The notes beneath the pieces are model-generated. The model searched no databases. It saw nothing but the letters and a program-made list of their open reading frames with translations, and was not told the DNA's origin. A stretch of DNA of 64,000 nucleotides from Petaurus breviceps papuanus (Eukaryota > Chordata > Mammalia > Diprotodontia > Petauridae), in contig JAMXIF010000077.1 of assembly GCA_028583685.1 (NCBI GenBank), positions 9,868,584 through 9,932,583 of the forward strand. The letters are read 5' to 3'. Position 1 is the stretch's first letter. The number at the start of each line of letters is the position of its first letter. A program made the translations under genes and the position numbers. This document shows, piece by piece, positions 31,511 to 42,499 of this stretch.

Positions 31511-32477
31511 CTGTGGAAGCTGACTAACCTCTTGAATTTTGCTTAAAATAAGTAGCAGTTCCAGTATCATTAGAGACGTCTGTGAAGCAGGACTAGAGAT
31601 GATTACAGAAGGGCAGTTCACTGGATTGTGAATGCTTGAAGCTCTCTTTGGTGAAACACAATTACAGAAACAGGGCTGTGGAAAGGTAGAGGGTAGACAC
31701 CAGACTGTGGCTTACTTGCTAAGGGAAGAAAGATGCATTTGAGTCCTTACTGAATTACTCATTTCTCTGTTTGCCCCATCACACAACAGTGGCAAGATTT
31801 GTGCTTCAGTGAAATGATAGACTGAGAAATGTTTGGGACAGAGGCAGATTTTTAGCTTAAAAAAAGTTCATATTTAGGGTCTGAGTGAATTAACATTAAG
31901 TATAAAGCCACTCCACCTCTAGCCACATTTCACTGTGCAAGATAATTATAAGTAAGTACTGAGATTCGTGGTTGTAAATGTTGCCCTGAAAGTGATTGGT
32001 CCATATTTTATTTTGCTTAAATGGGATCTTCGATTTGAAAATTCAGGGTTCAAGGAGTTTTCACTACTTCTTTGAGAGGTTCAATCTCACTAATGCAAGG
32101 TTCAATGGCTGCCAAGCATGATAACAATTTGAATATAACAGAGTAAAAATTACTTCCTTTAATGAGACTGAATCATGTGCCTCTTCCAGCCCTCATTTTA
32201 ATACAGGGGGTACCCAATGAGGCCAAAATTAGTCGGACTGCTCAATATGCTTCTGAAACTCTCTTTTCCTAAGCCCAACTTCCATGGGTTCCTAGAAAAG
32301 GGTTTTCCAGGATTCTCATGATTCTAGGGATCCATTCAAAATGCCCTCTCAATCTCACCTCTGCCTCTTCAAATCTTTACTCTCTGTTGAAGCCCAGATC
32401 TGACATGGTCCCTTCTTGATCCCCTTGGGTTCAAGTGTTTCACACTTGTAAAACAAAACAAAACAAATCTCATATTT
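31511..32477. other. Repeat-free block
   Basis: No repeat recognised. The part at 31790-32200 looks like non-repetitive, non-drifting sequence and contains ATTGGTCC, an inverted CCAAT. No convincing exon is seen. Confidence 0.3.
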
Positions 32478-32612
32478 AGGATCACAGTATCATAGATTTA
32501 GATCTCAGAAGCCACCTTGTCCAAACAGATAAAGAAATGGGAGCCCAGAGCTAAGAATAAACTAGTCCAAAGTTACACATGCACACAGCATTTGAACCCT
32601 ATTCTACTGATA
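32478..32612 (-). repeat. L3/MIR3-type fragment
   Basis: AGTATCATAGATTTAGATCT, AGATAAAGAAATGGGAGCCC and AGCATTTGAACCC. Confidence 0.55.
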
Positions 32613-32621
32613 CCAAAGACT

Positions 32622-32785
32622 TTTTTTTTTGCTTTTTGAAAGAGGGAAGGTAGGGCAGTTGGGGTTAAGTGACTTGCCCAAGGTCACATGGCTAGTTTTG
32701 TGTTAAGTATTTGAGGCTGGATTTGACCTCGGGTCTCCTGATTCCAGGGCCAGTGCTTTATTCACGGCACCACCTAGCCACCCCT
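32622..32785 (-). repeat. WSINE/Mar-type SINE
   Basis: T-run, GGGCAGTTGGGGTTAAGTGA, GGTCACATGGCTAG and ACCACCTAGCCACCCC. CCAAAGACT occurs at 32613-32621 and 32786-32794 as the target duplication. Confidence 0.9.
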
Positions 32786-32879
32786 CCAAAGACTCTTTCT
32801 ATTGCACAATGTATATGTGTTGCATATATGTGTGCTGTATGTGTTTTTTACCCTAAAATTTCATGAATATCACTGCTCC

Positions 32880-32995
32880 AAGAGGGCAAAGACTTCTTTT
32901 ATGTTCCTCTTGGTGTTACCTAACATAGTGTCGAGCACACAATGGGCACGAGATATTATTATTAAGCAATAAATGATTGGTAATTGCTTGATTGC
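32880..32995 (+). repeat. L2 3' end
   Basis: CCAAGAGGGCAAAGACTTC, AACATAGTGTCGAGCACACA and AGCAATAAATGATTGG. Confidence 0.65.
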
Positions 32996-33469
32996 CCACT
33001 GAACCGACCAGCTATTACATCCCTCAAAAGAGTGTATATTCTTTTCTTTGGCAACCTTTCAGAAGTCCTAAAATACCTTACATGACTATAGAAAGATGGA
33101 TGTTTTGAGTCTTTGGGAGGCCTATAATGATAAAAGTCAGAGTGTTATAAATACAAGTTCAGTGTTTTCAGAAACCAGTTAGACTTCTGGTTAGGAGATA
33201 GTACTTACGATGTAATTCAAGGGCAAAGCTCAGCTGACTAGGGGAAAATCAAAACACTTCCAAGGCATAGGATAACTACTTCCAGTTGGAAATGGGGACA
33301 GGGTAATTGATAGGGCTTTCAGTTCCCTGAATTGAAATGCTGACATAATTGTAATAAAAACAAAACCAAACCTCAAACATTAGCCAAAAAAGGAGATCCA
33401 AGAGGGAAGAGGAACAATTTCAGAATCTCTAAGTACATAGTTCCCTTCATAGTGAACAGGTTGACGTAG
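32996..33469. other. Unique stretch
   Basis: No recognised feature. Confidence 0.4.
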
Positions 33470-33600
33470 TTGGAAAAAAAGCATGAGCTTTGTCCCAGAA
33501 GACTAGTAAGTATCAACTCTCCCATGTACTAGATGTGTGATGTTGGTAAGTGATTTCACCACTCTAAATCATGCTTTTCTCTTCTTTAAAATGAAGAATT
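33470..33600 (+). repeat. MIR SINE, decayed
   Basis: GTACTAGATGTGTGATGTTG and CTTTAAAATGAAGAATTCTA. Confidence 0.55.
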
Positions 33601-33669
33601 CTAGAACTACAGAGTTAGATGTGATTTGAGAAGCCATCAAGTTCAATAATTGCCTACTACAACATTAGT

Positions 33670-33901
33670 GGAAGCAGCTAAGCAGCACAGTGGATAGAGT
33701 ACAGGACCTGGAATCAGGAAGACTCATCTTTATGAGTTCAAATCTGACTTTAGACACTTACCAGCTGTGTGACCCTGGGCAAGTCACTTCACTCAGTTTC
33801 TTCATCTTTAAAAGGAGAAGGAAATGCCATATCACTCCAGTATCTTTGCCAAGAAAACCCCAGATGGTGTCACAAAGAGTCAGATATGATTGAACAACAA
33901 T
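33670..33901 (+). repeat. MAR1 SINE, full length
   Basis: AGCAGCTAAGCAGCACAGTG, TGTGACCCTGGGCAAGTCAC, CACTCCAGTATCTTTGCCAA, AACCCCAGATGGTGTCAC and AGAGTCAGATATGATTGAAC, ending in AACAACAAT. ATTAG on both sides may be the target duplication. Confidence 0.92.
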
Positions 33902-34017
33902 ATTAGCGATGGTCATCTAGCTTTTTCTCGAAGACCTTCAGTCGAAGACTACTTCTCAACTCAACACATTCATCTTAGAGATAGCCCTAATTATTACCAA
34001 GTCTCCCCCACCCCACC

Positions 34018-34019
<2 letters not shown>

Positions 34020-34055
<36 letters not shown>
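34020..34055. repeat. (AC)n microsatellite
   Basis: About 18 AC units, inside CR1/L3 sequence. Confidence 0.97.
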
Positions 34056-34056
<1 letters not shown>

Positions 34057-34259
34057 CTAAGCCTAAATTTGCTTCTTTGCAACTTCTGCTCATTGTTTTT
34101 TGTTCTACCATCTGGGGTCATGAAGAATAAATCCATTCCTTCTTCCACATGCCAGCCCTTCAAATACTTAAGGACTACTAATAAGACTAAATAATATGAT
34201 ATAAGTAAGGGAAGTCCCTGGACAGAACCGACATATAGGATAGACCCCTTGGCATAGCT

Positions 34260-34490
34260 TGGTCTATCCTAGGGTTATATTTATAGTTAGAAGACCAGTT
34301 CCTTGCTCTGTGCCTTTCTAGCTGATCATGACCACATCACTTAATCTTACTGGAACTCTCATCTATACTATGAAAATGTTGAATTTCATTCAGCTGAAAA
34401 TCCTGTAATCCTAACACATGGGGTGGTCATGAGCATCAAATGGGACAACGTATATACATGGTTTTGTAACCTATAAAACATGCTAGAAAC
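34260..34490 (+). repeat. MIR SINE, decayed
   Basis: AGAAGACCAGTTCCTTGCTC, GACCACATCACTTAATCTTA and GGTGGTCATGAGCATCAAAT. Confidence 0.5.
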
Positions 34491-34499
34491 CTAAGCTAA

Positions 34500-35507
34500 G
34501 CTATAAACTCCAAATAAGCAGAATTTCACTCCTACATACATTATCATTCAGCTATATCACCACTGTGTAGCTGACTTTTACAAAAGTGGTTGATTCTCAA
34601 AATAAAATGTTTCAAAACTTGCAAATACCAAAAGCTTCAGTTCCCCCACTTTGCAGTTATTACATAACTTGGTGATGGCCCCAGAAGGGACAATCATCAT
34701 ATTTTGCAAACTTTCTTGTGTTGATTTATAATTTGAATCTACAGAAATGATATCAGAGAGGGCAACTCTCATATTGAAAACACAGGACATATGTAACAGA
34801 ATGAATGACCGAATTTCGCAGATTGTGGCTCTCGCTGCAGAACCAGAGGATATCCATGGGATGGGCTTCATCTCTCCCCTTGCTCCTCTAATCAAGATGA
34901 CTTGGGCTCTCTTTTACCCCTTTCCCTTGGATGAGAACACAGAGGCACCCTAATCGAGTCTGTCTGAATACTGACATTACTGGGGATATGCAAATTTATG
35001 AGACTAAAGCAGTTGCTGTTTGCCTGGTGTGAAAAAAGCATTCCTTCTTATAAAAACAGTAGGGAAAAATTAGTTCTCTTGTTTGTACATTTGTGATTCT
35101 TGGAGGCTGCTGATGTCTGCCTCATCTGTTCTTAACCCTTGTCAGGAATTTTTCTTACAGAGGCAGTGGCAATGTCTTTGCTCCCAAGTCAAACAAATTG
35201 ACTGGTCCAAAGAATCCCCTCTGGGGAGTGTATCTTGCCGATAGACATCCAACCAGTTAAGAGCCAAACCACAGGCATGAGTTGCATTCGATGCCTAGAT
35301 AAACAAGCAGGTAAATGTTGGGGAACACATTTGGTAGGGGATTCTTACCATCTGGACTTGCTATTTAAAGGAGTGAATTTATAGACATTCCCTGGAAGGG
35401 GTAAAGTGTGGAAGGGAAAAGACCCAACAAATGACTTTGTTGGAGCTTATATATGTTAAAAATAGCAAGGGGAGGAATAAAAATGCTTCCCTGAAAGCTT
35501 AATCCTA
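34500..35507. other. Repeat-free block, candidate conserved element
   Basis: No repeats recognised in about 1 kb. The part at 34580-34960 has overlapping frames of 105 codons (minus) and 68 codons (plus), with CpG-containing words (GACCGAATTTCGCAG, CTCTCGCTGCAG) that are rare nearby. Neither frame matches a protein I know. I favour regulatory DNA or chance. Confidence 0.3.
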
Positions 35508-35635
35508 ATTTCAACAAGCATTTATGAAGTTCCTACTATGTACAAAGGACGTTCTTCCTATGCTGGTCATTGTGGGTACAAGTATTAAACCAAAAGGAGT
35601 CTTCACCCTCAAGGGGCTTATGCTTTTTTTTTTTC
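35508..35635 (-). repeat. L2 3' end
   Basis: AGCATTTATGAAGTTCCTAC, TATGTACAAAGGACGTTC and CACCCTCAAGGGGCTTATGC. Confidence 0.75.
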
Positions 35636-35694
35636 TGAGGGGAGGGGAAGGGTTTATAACATCTACACTTAAAAATATACAGATGTTAATTTGA

Positions 35695-35965
35695 GGAAGA
35701 ATTACAGACTCTCAGAGTTTAAAGGGCCTCAGAGGCCCATCTATTCCAACCTTTGCCTGAACTAGAATTCTCTCTATATCATCCCCAACAAGTGATCATC
35801 CAGGATTTTCTTTTAATATTTTTCAGTCAGTGGAACCTGCCACTTCTGGAGGCAGGCAGGCTGGCGACTTTGGGCTGTCTGGCAAAGTGTTTCCTGATGT
35901 CAGACCCAAATTTGCCTCTTGGCAAAACCATCCCTCCCCTCAGGGAGCTGACATCTAAATGGGTG
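35695..35965 (+). repeat. CR1/L3 LINE 3' fragment
   Basis: CAGACTCTCAGAGTTTAAAG, AGGCCCATCTATTCCAACC and AACAAGTGATCATCCAGG. Antisense L2-like words (CTCAGGGAGCTGACATC) appear at the right end. Confidence 0.65.
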
Positions 35966-35984
35966 AGTTTATATAGATATAGAT

Positions 35985-36475
35985 ATATAGCATATTGATA
36001 ACAATAGCATTTATATAGCACTTTAAGGTTAGTGAAGTGTTTTACAAGGCAGTTGGGTAGTATAGTGGATAGAACACTGGGTCTAGAGTTAGGAAGATGA
36101 ATTTTCCTGAGTTCAAATCTGATCTCAGACACTTACTAGCTGTGTGACCCTGGACAAGTCACTTCACCTTCTTTGCCTCAGTTTCCTCATCTGTAAAATG
36201 AGTTGGAGAAGGAAATTGCAAATCACTCTATCTCTGCCAAGAAAACCCCAAACGAGGTCACGGAGAGTCAGATACAACGGAATAAAAAGGGCTTTACCCA
36301 TGACCTTGTTTGATCCTCACAACCACCACCCTGGGAGGCAGGTGCTATTATTTCCCCCATTTACAGATGAGGAAACTGACTCTGAGAGAAGTTCTATGAC
36401 ATTCCCAGTGTCACACAGCTATGGAGGCTCTAAGGCAGGATCCAAACTCTGGGCTGCCTGACTCCAAGTCAGTTA
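35985..36475 (-). repeat. MIR3-type repeat, split by MAR1
   Basis: AGCATTTATATAGCACTTTA lies to the left. To the right are TTGTTTGATCCTCACAACCA, CATTTACAGATGAGGAAACT and GCAGGATCCAAACTCTGG. Confidence 0.8.
36045..36284 (+). repeat. MAR1 SINE, full length, inside MIR3
   Basis: GCAGTTGGGTAGTATAGTGG, CACTTACTAGCTGTGTGACC, CAGTTTCCTCATCTGTAAAA, AAACCCCAAACGAGGTCACG and GAGAGTCAGATACAACGG. Confidence 0.92.
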
Positions 36476-36479
36476 TCTT

Positions 36480-37110
36480 AGAAGGAAAACACTAGCAGTG
36501 GGGAGAGAAGGGAACAGGAAAGGTGGTCTGTAAAATGAAGGATTACAGCCAAGTCTTAAAGGAAAGCACTGCTCCTACCTGTGTTCTCTAGGGCTAAACA
36601 AGTTATAGAAACACAGAATCTCAGGGCTGGCAAGAAACTTGGGACCATCTAGTCAAGGCCAGAACCACTAATTGCTCATCCAATTTCCTATTGAACAAAA
36701 CCACTACCACCTAAGGGGATGCAGAAGGGCTTTCCTCCATAGGAGGTGGGCCATGAGCAGAGCCTGAGGTCTAGGTGAGGAGGGAGTCGCTTTTACGCAT
36801 GGGTCATAGACTACAAAAACAAAGAGGCAAGAAATGGGCTACAAGGTTCCGGAAAGAGGAACTGGGACAGTTTGACTGGAATGGAAGTGTGCTTGTTAGG
36901 CTGGCCTAAGACTATCAAGGGCCTTGTATGACCCCGAGTTCAGTGAAGTGGAGCAGTTAGTGTTTTATCCTAGGAAGAAAAGAGAATCACAAAGGGTTCA
37001 TGAGTCTGGGAGTGACACAGTTAGATCTGTGGTCTAGAAAGATTCCTTTGGCTGCTGTGTGGAAGATAGAGGACTGGAGAGAGAAATGAAGCCAGGAGGA
37101 CCCGGGCTCA
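36480..37110 (-). repeat. L2 LINE with CR1 scrap
   Basis: Antisense L2 body: GGGCCATGAGCAGAGCCTGA, AAGGGCCTTGTATGACCCCG, GAGTGACACAGTTAGATCTG and TTGGCTGCTGTGTGGAAGAT. A CR1/L3 piece lies at about 36605-36735 (ACAGAATCTCAGGGCTGG). Confidence 0.7.
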
Positions 37111-37144
37111 ATCTCCCCTAAAATTGATGAGCCAAGAAAGGCTT

Positions 37145-37375
37145 TCTAATGAATTCTAATAATGCCTTAAATTTATGACTCTTTACTTTTTTTTCCCCAA
37201 GCATTTTCTCCTATATTATCTTATTGGAGATGCATGTGAGATAGATTATCATGCCCATTTCATAGATTATTAAACTGAGGCTCAGAAAGTTTATGTGACC
37301 CCCTTGGAAAGACAATGGTAGGATAGTGAAGAGCCAGAACAGCTGTTCTCAGTCCTCTGAAGTCTACTTTTTCCA
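37145..37375 (-). repeat. MIR3-type repeat
   Basis: TAATGCCTTAAATTTATGAC, CATTTCATAGATTATTAAAC and TGAGGCTCAGAAAGTTTATG. Confidence 0.55.
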
Positions 37376-37499
37376 CTCTCTCCGGTTATGAACTCCTTAA
37401 AGTTCTTACACATCTCTGTCATTGTAGAGAAAGTTGCTGTGCTTAAAAGAGGGTGGAGGTGTAAGAAGAGAAGTGAGAAATTTTTAGTTCCATTTCTGA

Positions 37500-37620
37500 C
37501 TCAATTCAATAAAAGACTAGTCATGTGAAGCCATTTAGTAATACCTTGTAGCACTGGGCAAGTCCCTTAATCTTTTGAAACTCAGTTTCTTTATCCATTA
37601 ATTGTGGATATTGACAGGTT
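37500..37620 (+). repeat. MIR SINE fragment
   Basis: GTAGCACTGGGCAAGTCCCT, then TCAGTTTCTTTATCCATTAA. Confidence 0.65.
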
Positions 37621-37639
37621 CAGGGATCAGAAAATGGTG

Positions 37640-37790
37640 ACTCTTGCCAGATGTCCCTCTACCTAAGAAGGGTTTTTACTTTTTAAAATACAATAAAACA
37701 TTATTTTAAAAATTTAAAAACAATTCTTAGTTTGCTGACTATACAAAAACAGGTAGAAGGCTGGATTTGGCCTGTGGTTCACCAACCCTT
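37640..37790 (+). mobile_element. hAT-Charlie-like (MER5-style) fragment
   Basis: CAATAAAACATTATTTTAAA, ACTATACAAAAACAGGTAG and GCTGGATTTGGCCTGTGG, followed by TTCACCAACCCTTA, fit the right end of an ancient Charlie-type MITE. The left end is not clear. Confidence 0.6.
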
Positions 37791-39655
37791 AGCTGGATGA
37801 ATTCTAAGGTCACTGCCAGTGCAGAGGCTAAGGTGCTGTACTCCTGTGATGCTATTTCCTCATTAATATATTTAAGGTAGCAAGAATATTATTAAGCAGT
37901 TTTCCCTTCCTTCCACCCCCAAAACATATTTGAAAGTCTTTAAACCAAATAGATTTCTTCCTACTTGTCAATCTTTTGTACTGCTTCTCAAGCCCTTAAA
38001 TCGAGTCTCCTCCTCAATTAAGTCACCCCCCCAAAAAAGGCTATTTAGCTTCCGAGGAATGGGAAATATTCGTTTTTATCTAATAACAGTTTTATCAATG
38101 TACTCAAAGTGGCTTGTTTAAAATCAATAAGCCAGTCTGGCTAGATGGAGAGCAAGTACCAGACCCCTTCTTATAGACTTACTGAAACCTTCCAGAGTGA
38201 TCATAACAATGACAATTCATTCATTGACGCCATGTCATGTCACTTTTTTCTCCTCATCTGAATTTCTGATGACAATAATAGATTGTTCACTCCAGGAATC
38301 TCTGAGCTGCCTTAATCTTGGAAATACAAGGTAGGATTCTCAGACAATCCACTCCCCCCCAATCTTTTTTTTTTATGACAGCATTTCAAAACCTTTTCAA
38401 TTCCTTTTTCTTTGGCATCTTATGAATAGAACTTCTCACTGATGGACACCCCTCACCTAGTTATAATGCAACTTTCCAGACAGATTATAATTTAAGTGTT
38501 GTATCTTTGGTAAATAGCTATTATTTATAAGTTAACCTGGAACATCCCTCTCTCCCCAGTTTTGAATTGCACAACGACAAGGTGATTCCTGAAAAGCTTT
38601 AGAATGAAAAGCAGGTCTGAAAAAGAAAAGCAGAGGAAAAAAACCCAACAAAGTACTTTAATTATTTCTCCCCTTCCTGTGGAAGGAGAAGGCTCAATTG
38701 TCCTCCTAGGACCCTTTAAGATGCTTTAACAAAGACGTCTAACAAGATACTAAGTGGAAGACCAGAGTTTTCGAAGCCTGGTAGATCTATCACAGGAAAA
38801 AGGGAGAAACCTCCAGGTAGATCTAGCCTGCAGGTCCTAGCTCCATTTTAATTCTCATAACCAAAGGAAAATTGCTCTGTGTATGTGTATGTGTGGTGGG
38901 TGGGTAAATGGGGAATGGGGTGAGGCAGGTTGAATAGGAGGGAAAATCAAACAAACGGGGTGTAGGAAGGACAGCCTAGTTATCCTAGTTTATGAGGTTG
39001 TAGCCCATATCGATTTTAGCTTCCTAATAGATTATCAGTTATTAGAGTCTAAGCACCTGTCACCAGTTAATTTGTAACCAGGATAAGCTCATTGTACTTG
39101 AGTTACTTAACACAAGGAATTCTTCTGATATAAATGCAGCCCTATTCTCTCATGGGTAGGATTATCCATTACCTGGATAAGATAACTATAAGTGACAGTT
39201 GTGTTGTGATTTGAGACCTACCAGGCCCTTCAGATCTGAATTGATGATTAATGAAATTATAAAATTATGAAATGGGGCAGGCAGGCCTGGTTCCTTGGAA
39301 TCTTTCTGGGAAAGACCATGATGGCAGCAAGAAACAGGGCTGAATCACACTTTGATAACCACAGAGGATTTGGGGGCAAAGAGCACAGAAAGTTCCAAGA
39401 CAAAAGGCACGGGGGATACAAAGGCAGAAGGACAGTGTAGAGACAGGGCATGGGGAGAGGGAGAGGCAGAAAACGTCATTCACATAGCCATGGATTAGAG
39501 TTGGGAGCACTTGCCAGCATCAACCGGAAGATTTGGAATTAGAAGTTTCATTTTCAGGGCTTTTTTCTTCTTGTGCCACATATCCAAATCACTTCAAAGC
39601 TGTCAGTGAAACCGTTTTACTGTTGTCTCTCCTAGTAACAGATCAGAAGCCTGAC
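37791..39655. other. Repeat-free block, candidate regulatory DNA
   Basis: About 1.9 kb without a recognised repeat. The part at 38990-39200 has a dense set of homeobox- and GATA-like words: GATTATC, AGATTATCAG, GGATTATCC, GGATAAG twice and CACCTGTC. No exon recognised. Confidence 0.35.
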
Positions 39656-39656
39656 A

Positions 39657-40035
39657 TAGTTGGTGGTACAGTGGATAGAGAGGTAGGTGGGGAACCAGGA
39701 GGACCCAAGTTCAAATCTGGCTTCAGACACTGAACTGTGTGAGCCTGACAAGACATTTTACCTCTGTTTGCCTCAGTTTCTTCAAATGTAAAATAAGAAT
39801 AATAACAGCACCTACCCTACTGTTGTGAGTCAAGTGAGAATATATTTGTGAGTAAATATATAAATAAAAATACTTGTAATGCTTTTAGCAAAATTCCTAT
39901 CACATAGTAGGTGCGTAATGAATACTTAACCTTCTGTGCAGGGTTGTTGCAAGAATCAAATGAGAAAATATTTGTAAATAATAAAAACAAAAACCACCAG
40001 CAAATAGCAGACACTATATAAATGCTTTTTCCTAT
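39657..40035 (+). repeat. MIR SINE with duplicated tail
   Basis: GTGGTACAGTGGATAGAGAG, AAGTTCAAATCTGGCTTCAG and TTGCCTCAGTTTCTTCAAAT form the head and core. Two tail copies follow: TACTGTTGTGAGTCAAGTGA, then a second GGGTTGTTGCAAGAATCAAA near 39940. It could be two MIRs or a duplicated tail. Confidence 0.75.
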
Positions 40036-40084
40036 AAATGCTTATTCAAGGAAGCCCCAGCATGACATTATTCCCTGACACAGC

Positions 40085-40215
40085 AATTAAAGATCATAAA
40101 TTGGGAGTTGGAAAGGACGTTGAAGATCATCCAGTCCAACACCTTCATTTTACAGATGAGGAAACTGAGGCCCAAAGTAATTAAGGCACTCACCCAAGGT
40201 CATACAAGTCTATGT
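40085..40215 (-). repeat. L3/MIR3-type repeat
   Basis: GAAGATCATCCAGTCCAACA, CATTTTACAGATGAGGAAAC and CTCACCCAAGGTCATAC. Confidence 0.78.
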
Positions 40216-40317
40216 GGGCTATTTCCTTTCTTTCTAAGTCTTAGACAAAGGACAAGTGATAACATGTACTTAGAAGAATTTTGAATTTGTAGCCTAAGTT
40301 TGAATTCTCAGGTTACC

Positions 40318-40792
40318 AATATGGCTTTGGTCTAATTCTTAATCTGTGGCCCAAAGACCCTGGGGAGATCTTCGGACAGATTTCAGGAGTTATTTCAATT
40401 TGGATGACAAAAAAAGTACAATTTTATTTTCACTAACTTCTTAATCAAATTTAGCATTTCCTTTATTCATGAAAGTAGGTAATATTACAATAAATAATGC
40501 CTGTGACTTTGTCAATAATAGAAACCACAGCTATTATAATAGTTGTTTTAAACATCCTAAAACATTGTATATACTCATTACTTTGAAATTACTGTAGTTA
40601 TTAGAACTATTGCTAGACATATTGTGATATCACAATTTGTTTTTCAAATATTTTGATACTGTAAAAAAATTTTCCTTTGTAACTATATATATTTTATTTA
40701 ATGCATTTAAAACAATTAATCTAAGAAAGGGTCCATAGACTTTACTAGAGATTCAAAAGGGTCCATGACACACAAAGGGTTAAGAACCTCTA
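40318..40792. mobile_element. Old DNA transposon-like element with GGTTAAGAACC ends
   Basis: Left end TTCTTAATCTG near 40337 and right end GGGTTAAGAACC near 40777 form imperfect inverted repeats, extended inward by AAAGACCC and its reverse in GGGTCCATGACAC. TCTAAT flanks both ends (about 40331-40336, 40793-40798). The interior is AT-rich with no transposase. It is related to 14290-14500. It appears to be inserted in a MIR whose 3' part continues to about 40880. Confidence 0.6.
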
Positions 40793-40880
40793 TTCTAATC
40801 ATTTCATCTCTCTGGGCTTTTTTTTCCCTTATCTATCAAATGAAGGAGCTAGATTATCTGATTTCTAATTTCCTTTCCTA

Positions 40881-41331
40881 TAGTATATGTCTGGTGTTTT
40901 TTTTTTATCACTCTAAAGTCCTATCTTGTTTTAAATCTTTTTTCCCAAAAGTTTTATTTGAGACTCAAAAGCCAGAACACAAATACAGAATAAAGAAAAG
41001 AAACAAAAATATATCATAAACTTAAATATTGGAACTTAAATAACAAGTCAGAAAGAAATAAAAGCATGCCGTGTGCATAGCAGAACATGAGAGGATTCAA
41101 AATATGTAAGTTTTATATTTTTAAAATACATAGGTTGAAATCTTAGGAAACCTATGATTCTTCTCTTTAAAATCTGACTCCAGACTAACTTCCCTACCTT
41201 ATTTACATTACTCTCCTTTCAGAGCTAACATTACAGCCAAATGTATGACCAGCTGTTTTCTGAGTTGGGCATGGCATATCCTGGCTGCCTGTATTCAAGG
41301 GGGTCCCCTCTAAGATTACTTCCAATATATC
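40881..41331. other. AT-rich unique stretch
   Basis: No recognised feature. Confidence 0.35.
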
Positions 41332-41387
<56 letters not shown>

Positions 41388-41407
41388 GATAGATAGATAG
41401 ACAGATA
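41332..41407. repeat. (GATA)n microsatellite
   Basis: About 18 GATA units with one GATGATA break near 41388 and a terminal GACAGATA. Confidence 0.97.
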
Positions 41408-41542
41408 ATGTGAAACCTAAGACCCCTTCTCACATAAAGCTTAGACTTGTGGAAATGGAGAACAGAGCAATGGGAACAGCACAGGATGTGGTCCTGCCAG
41501 CCATTTCCACAACTTAATTACATTTCTAAATCCCCTATATTA

Positions 41543-42083
41543 TGTGTGAATGTAACTGCAAGGCATATCTCCCTTCCTTACCCCGCCCCCAATGTTGCCC
41601 CCCTCCCCTTAGCAAAATAACTCTATTCTTAATATAAAGAAGTATATGAGTTTCATAGTCACAGCCACTGGTTACACTCAGTAGGTATAAGTTTCATATA
41701 GATAAGCTTAGGTGGCCCCAAGGCATTGCCATTCACCACAGATAAACCTCCAACCCTTCCCCTTACCCATAGATGGCTACAAACTTCTAAAAATTGTATT
41801 AAAAAACCCCCATGTTTTGTCCCCTGACTAGCCAGCCTTATCCAGAGCAGACCAGTCAGCTTGGTCACTGAGGCAGGATGGAGGAGCCCACCTGACTCCA
41901 CCCAAGGGAAGCCATGATCTGGCTTAGGGGGACCTTCCCATATCCCTGGAAGCATGGGCAGCTCTGGCCAGACCCTTCCCATTGGTCTTGCCCAATGTCA
42001 TACCTGGCCCTAGGCAAATATACCTGGAATTACAATAAACATCATGTATTGACTGGACCTCACTTATTCGTGGCACTGTCACA
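41543..42083 (+). mobile_element. Possible solo LTR, uncertain
   Basis: A repeat-like block of about 540 bp starting TGTGTGAATG and ending ACTGTCACA. It holds a CCATTGGTC/CCAAT pair near 41979-41995 and AATAAACATC near 42032, a plausible LTR promoter and poly-A layout. No flanking duplication is found and no second copy is present. It is a fossil if real. Confidence 0.3.
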
Positions 42084-42109
42084 TTTTGACAAATGGATAG
42101 GCAGGTAGA

Positions 42110-42232
42110 TCTTGTATGTACATAGTTGTTTGAATATTGTCTCTCCTGATAAACTATGAATTCCTTAAGGACAAGAACTAATTCCCATTTTCCTATCCCT
42201 AGTGCCTGGCACAGTGCCTAGAACATAGTATT
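42110..42232 (+). repeat. L2 3' end
   Basis: AAACTATGAATTCCTTAAGG, TAGTGCCTGGCACAGTGCC and AGAACATAGTATTTTAG. Confidence 0.8.
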
Positions 42233-42235
42233 TTA

Positions 42236-42480
42236 GTTCCGTTGTTTTTCAGTCATGTCTAATTCTTTGTGACTGCATTTGAGGTTTTCTTGGTAAAGAT
42301 ACTGGAGTGGTATGCCATTTCTCTTTCCAGTTCATTTTATAGATGAGGAAACTGAGGCAAACAGGGTAAAGTGACTTGCCCAGGGTCACAAAGCAAGTAA
42401 GTTTCTGAGGCCAGATTTAAAATCAGGAAGATGAGTCTTCCTGCCTTCAGTCCTGATGCTCTATGCACTATGGCACCACC
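42236..42480 (-). repeat. MAR1 SINE, full length
   Basis: TTTTTCAGTCATGTCTAATT, GATACTGGAGTGGTATGCC, AGATGAGGAAACTGAGGC and TGCACTATGGCACCACC. Confidence 0.9.
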
Positions 42481-42499
42481 TTATTGATGACTTGATATA

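Larger units (their letters stand above)
33601..34195 (+). repeat. CR1/L3 LINE, split by MAR1
   Basis: GAGAAGCCATCAAGTTCAAT lies to the left of the MAR1. To the right are GGTCATCTAGCTTTTTCTCG, GCCTAAATTTGCTTCTTTGC, CTGGGGTCATGAAGAATAAA and CAGCCCTTCAAATACTTAAG. An AC array lies inside it. Confidence 0.8.

Noticed and set aside
33670-33901. CRISPR-like spaced repeats from recurring SINE blocks
   Set aside because: The recurring blocks are dispersed, differently oriented SINE copies in vertebrate DNA, with no regular spacing.
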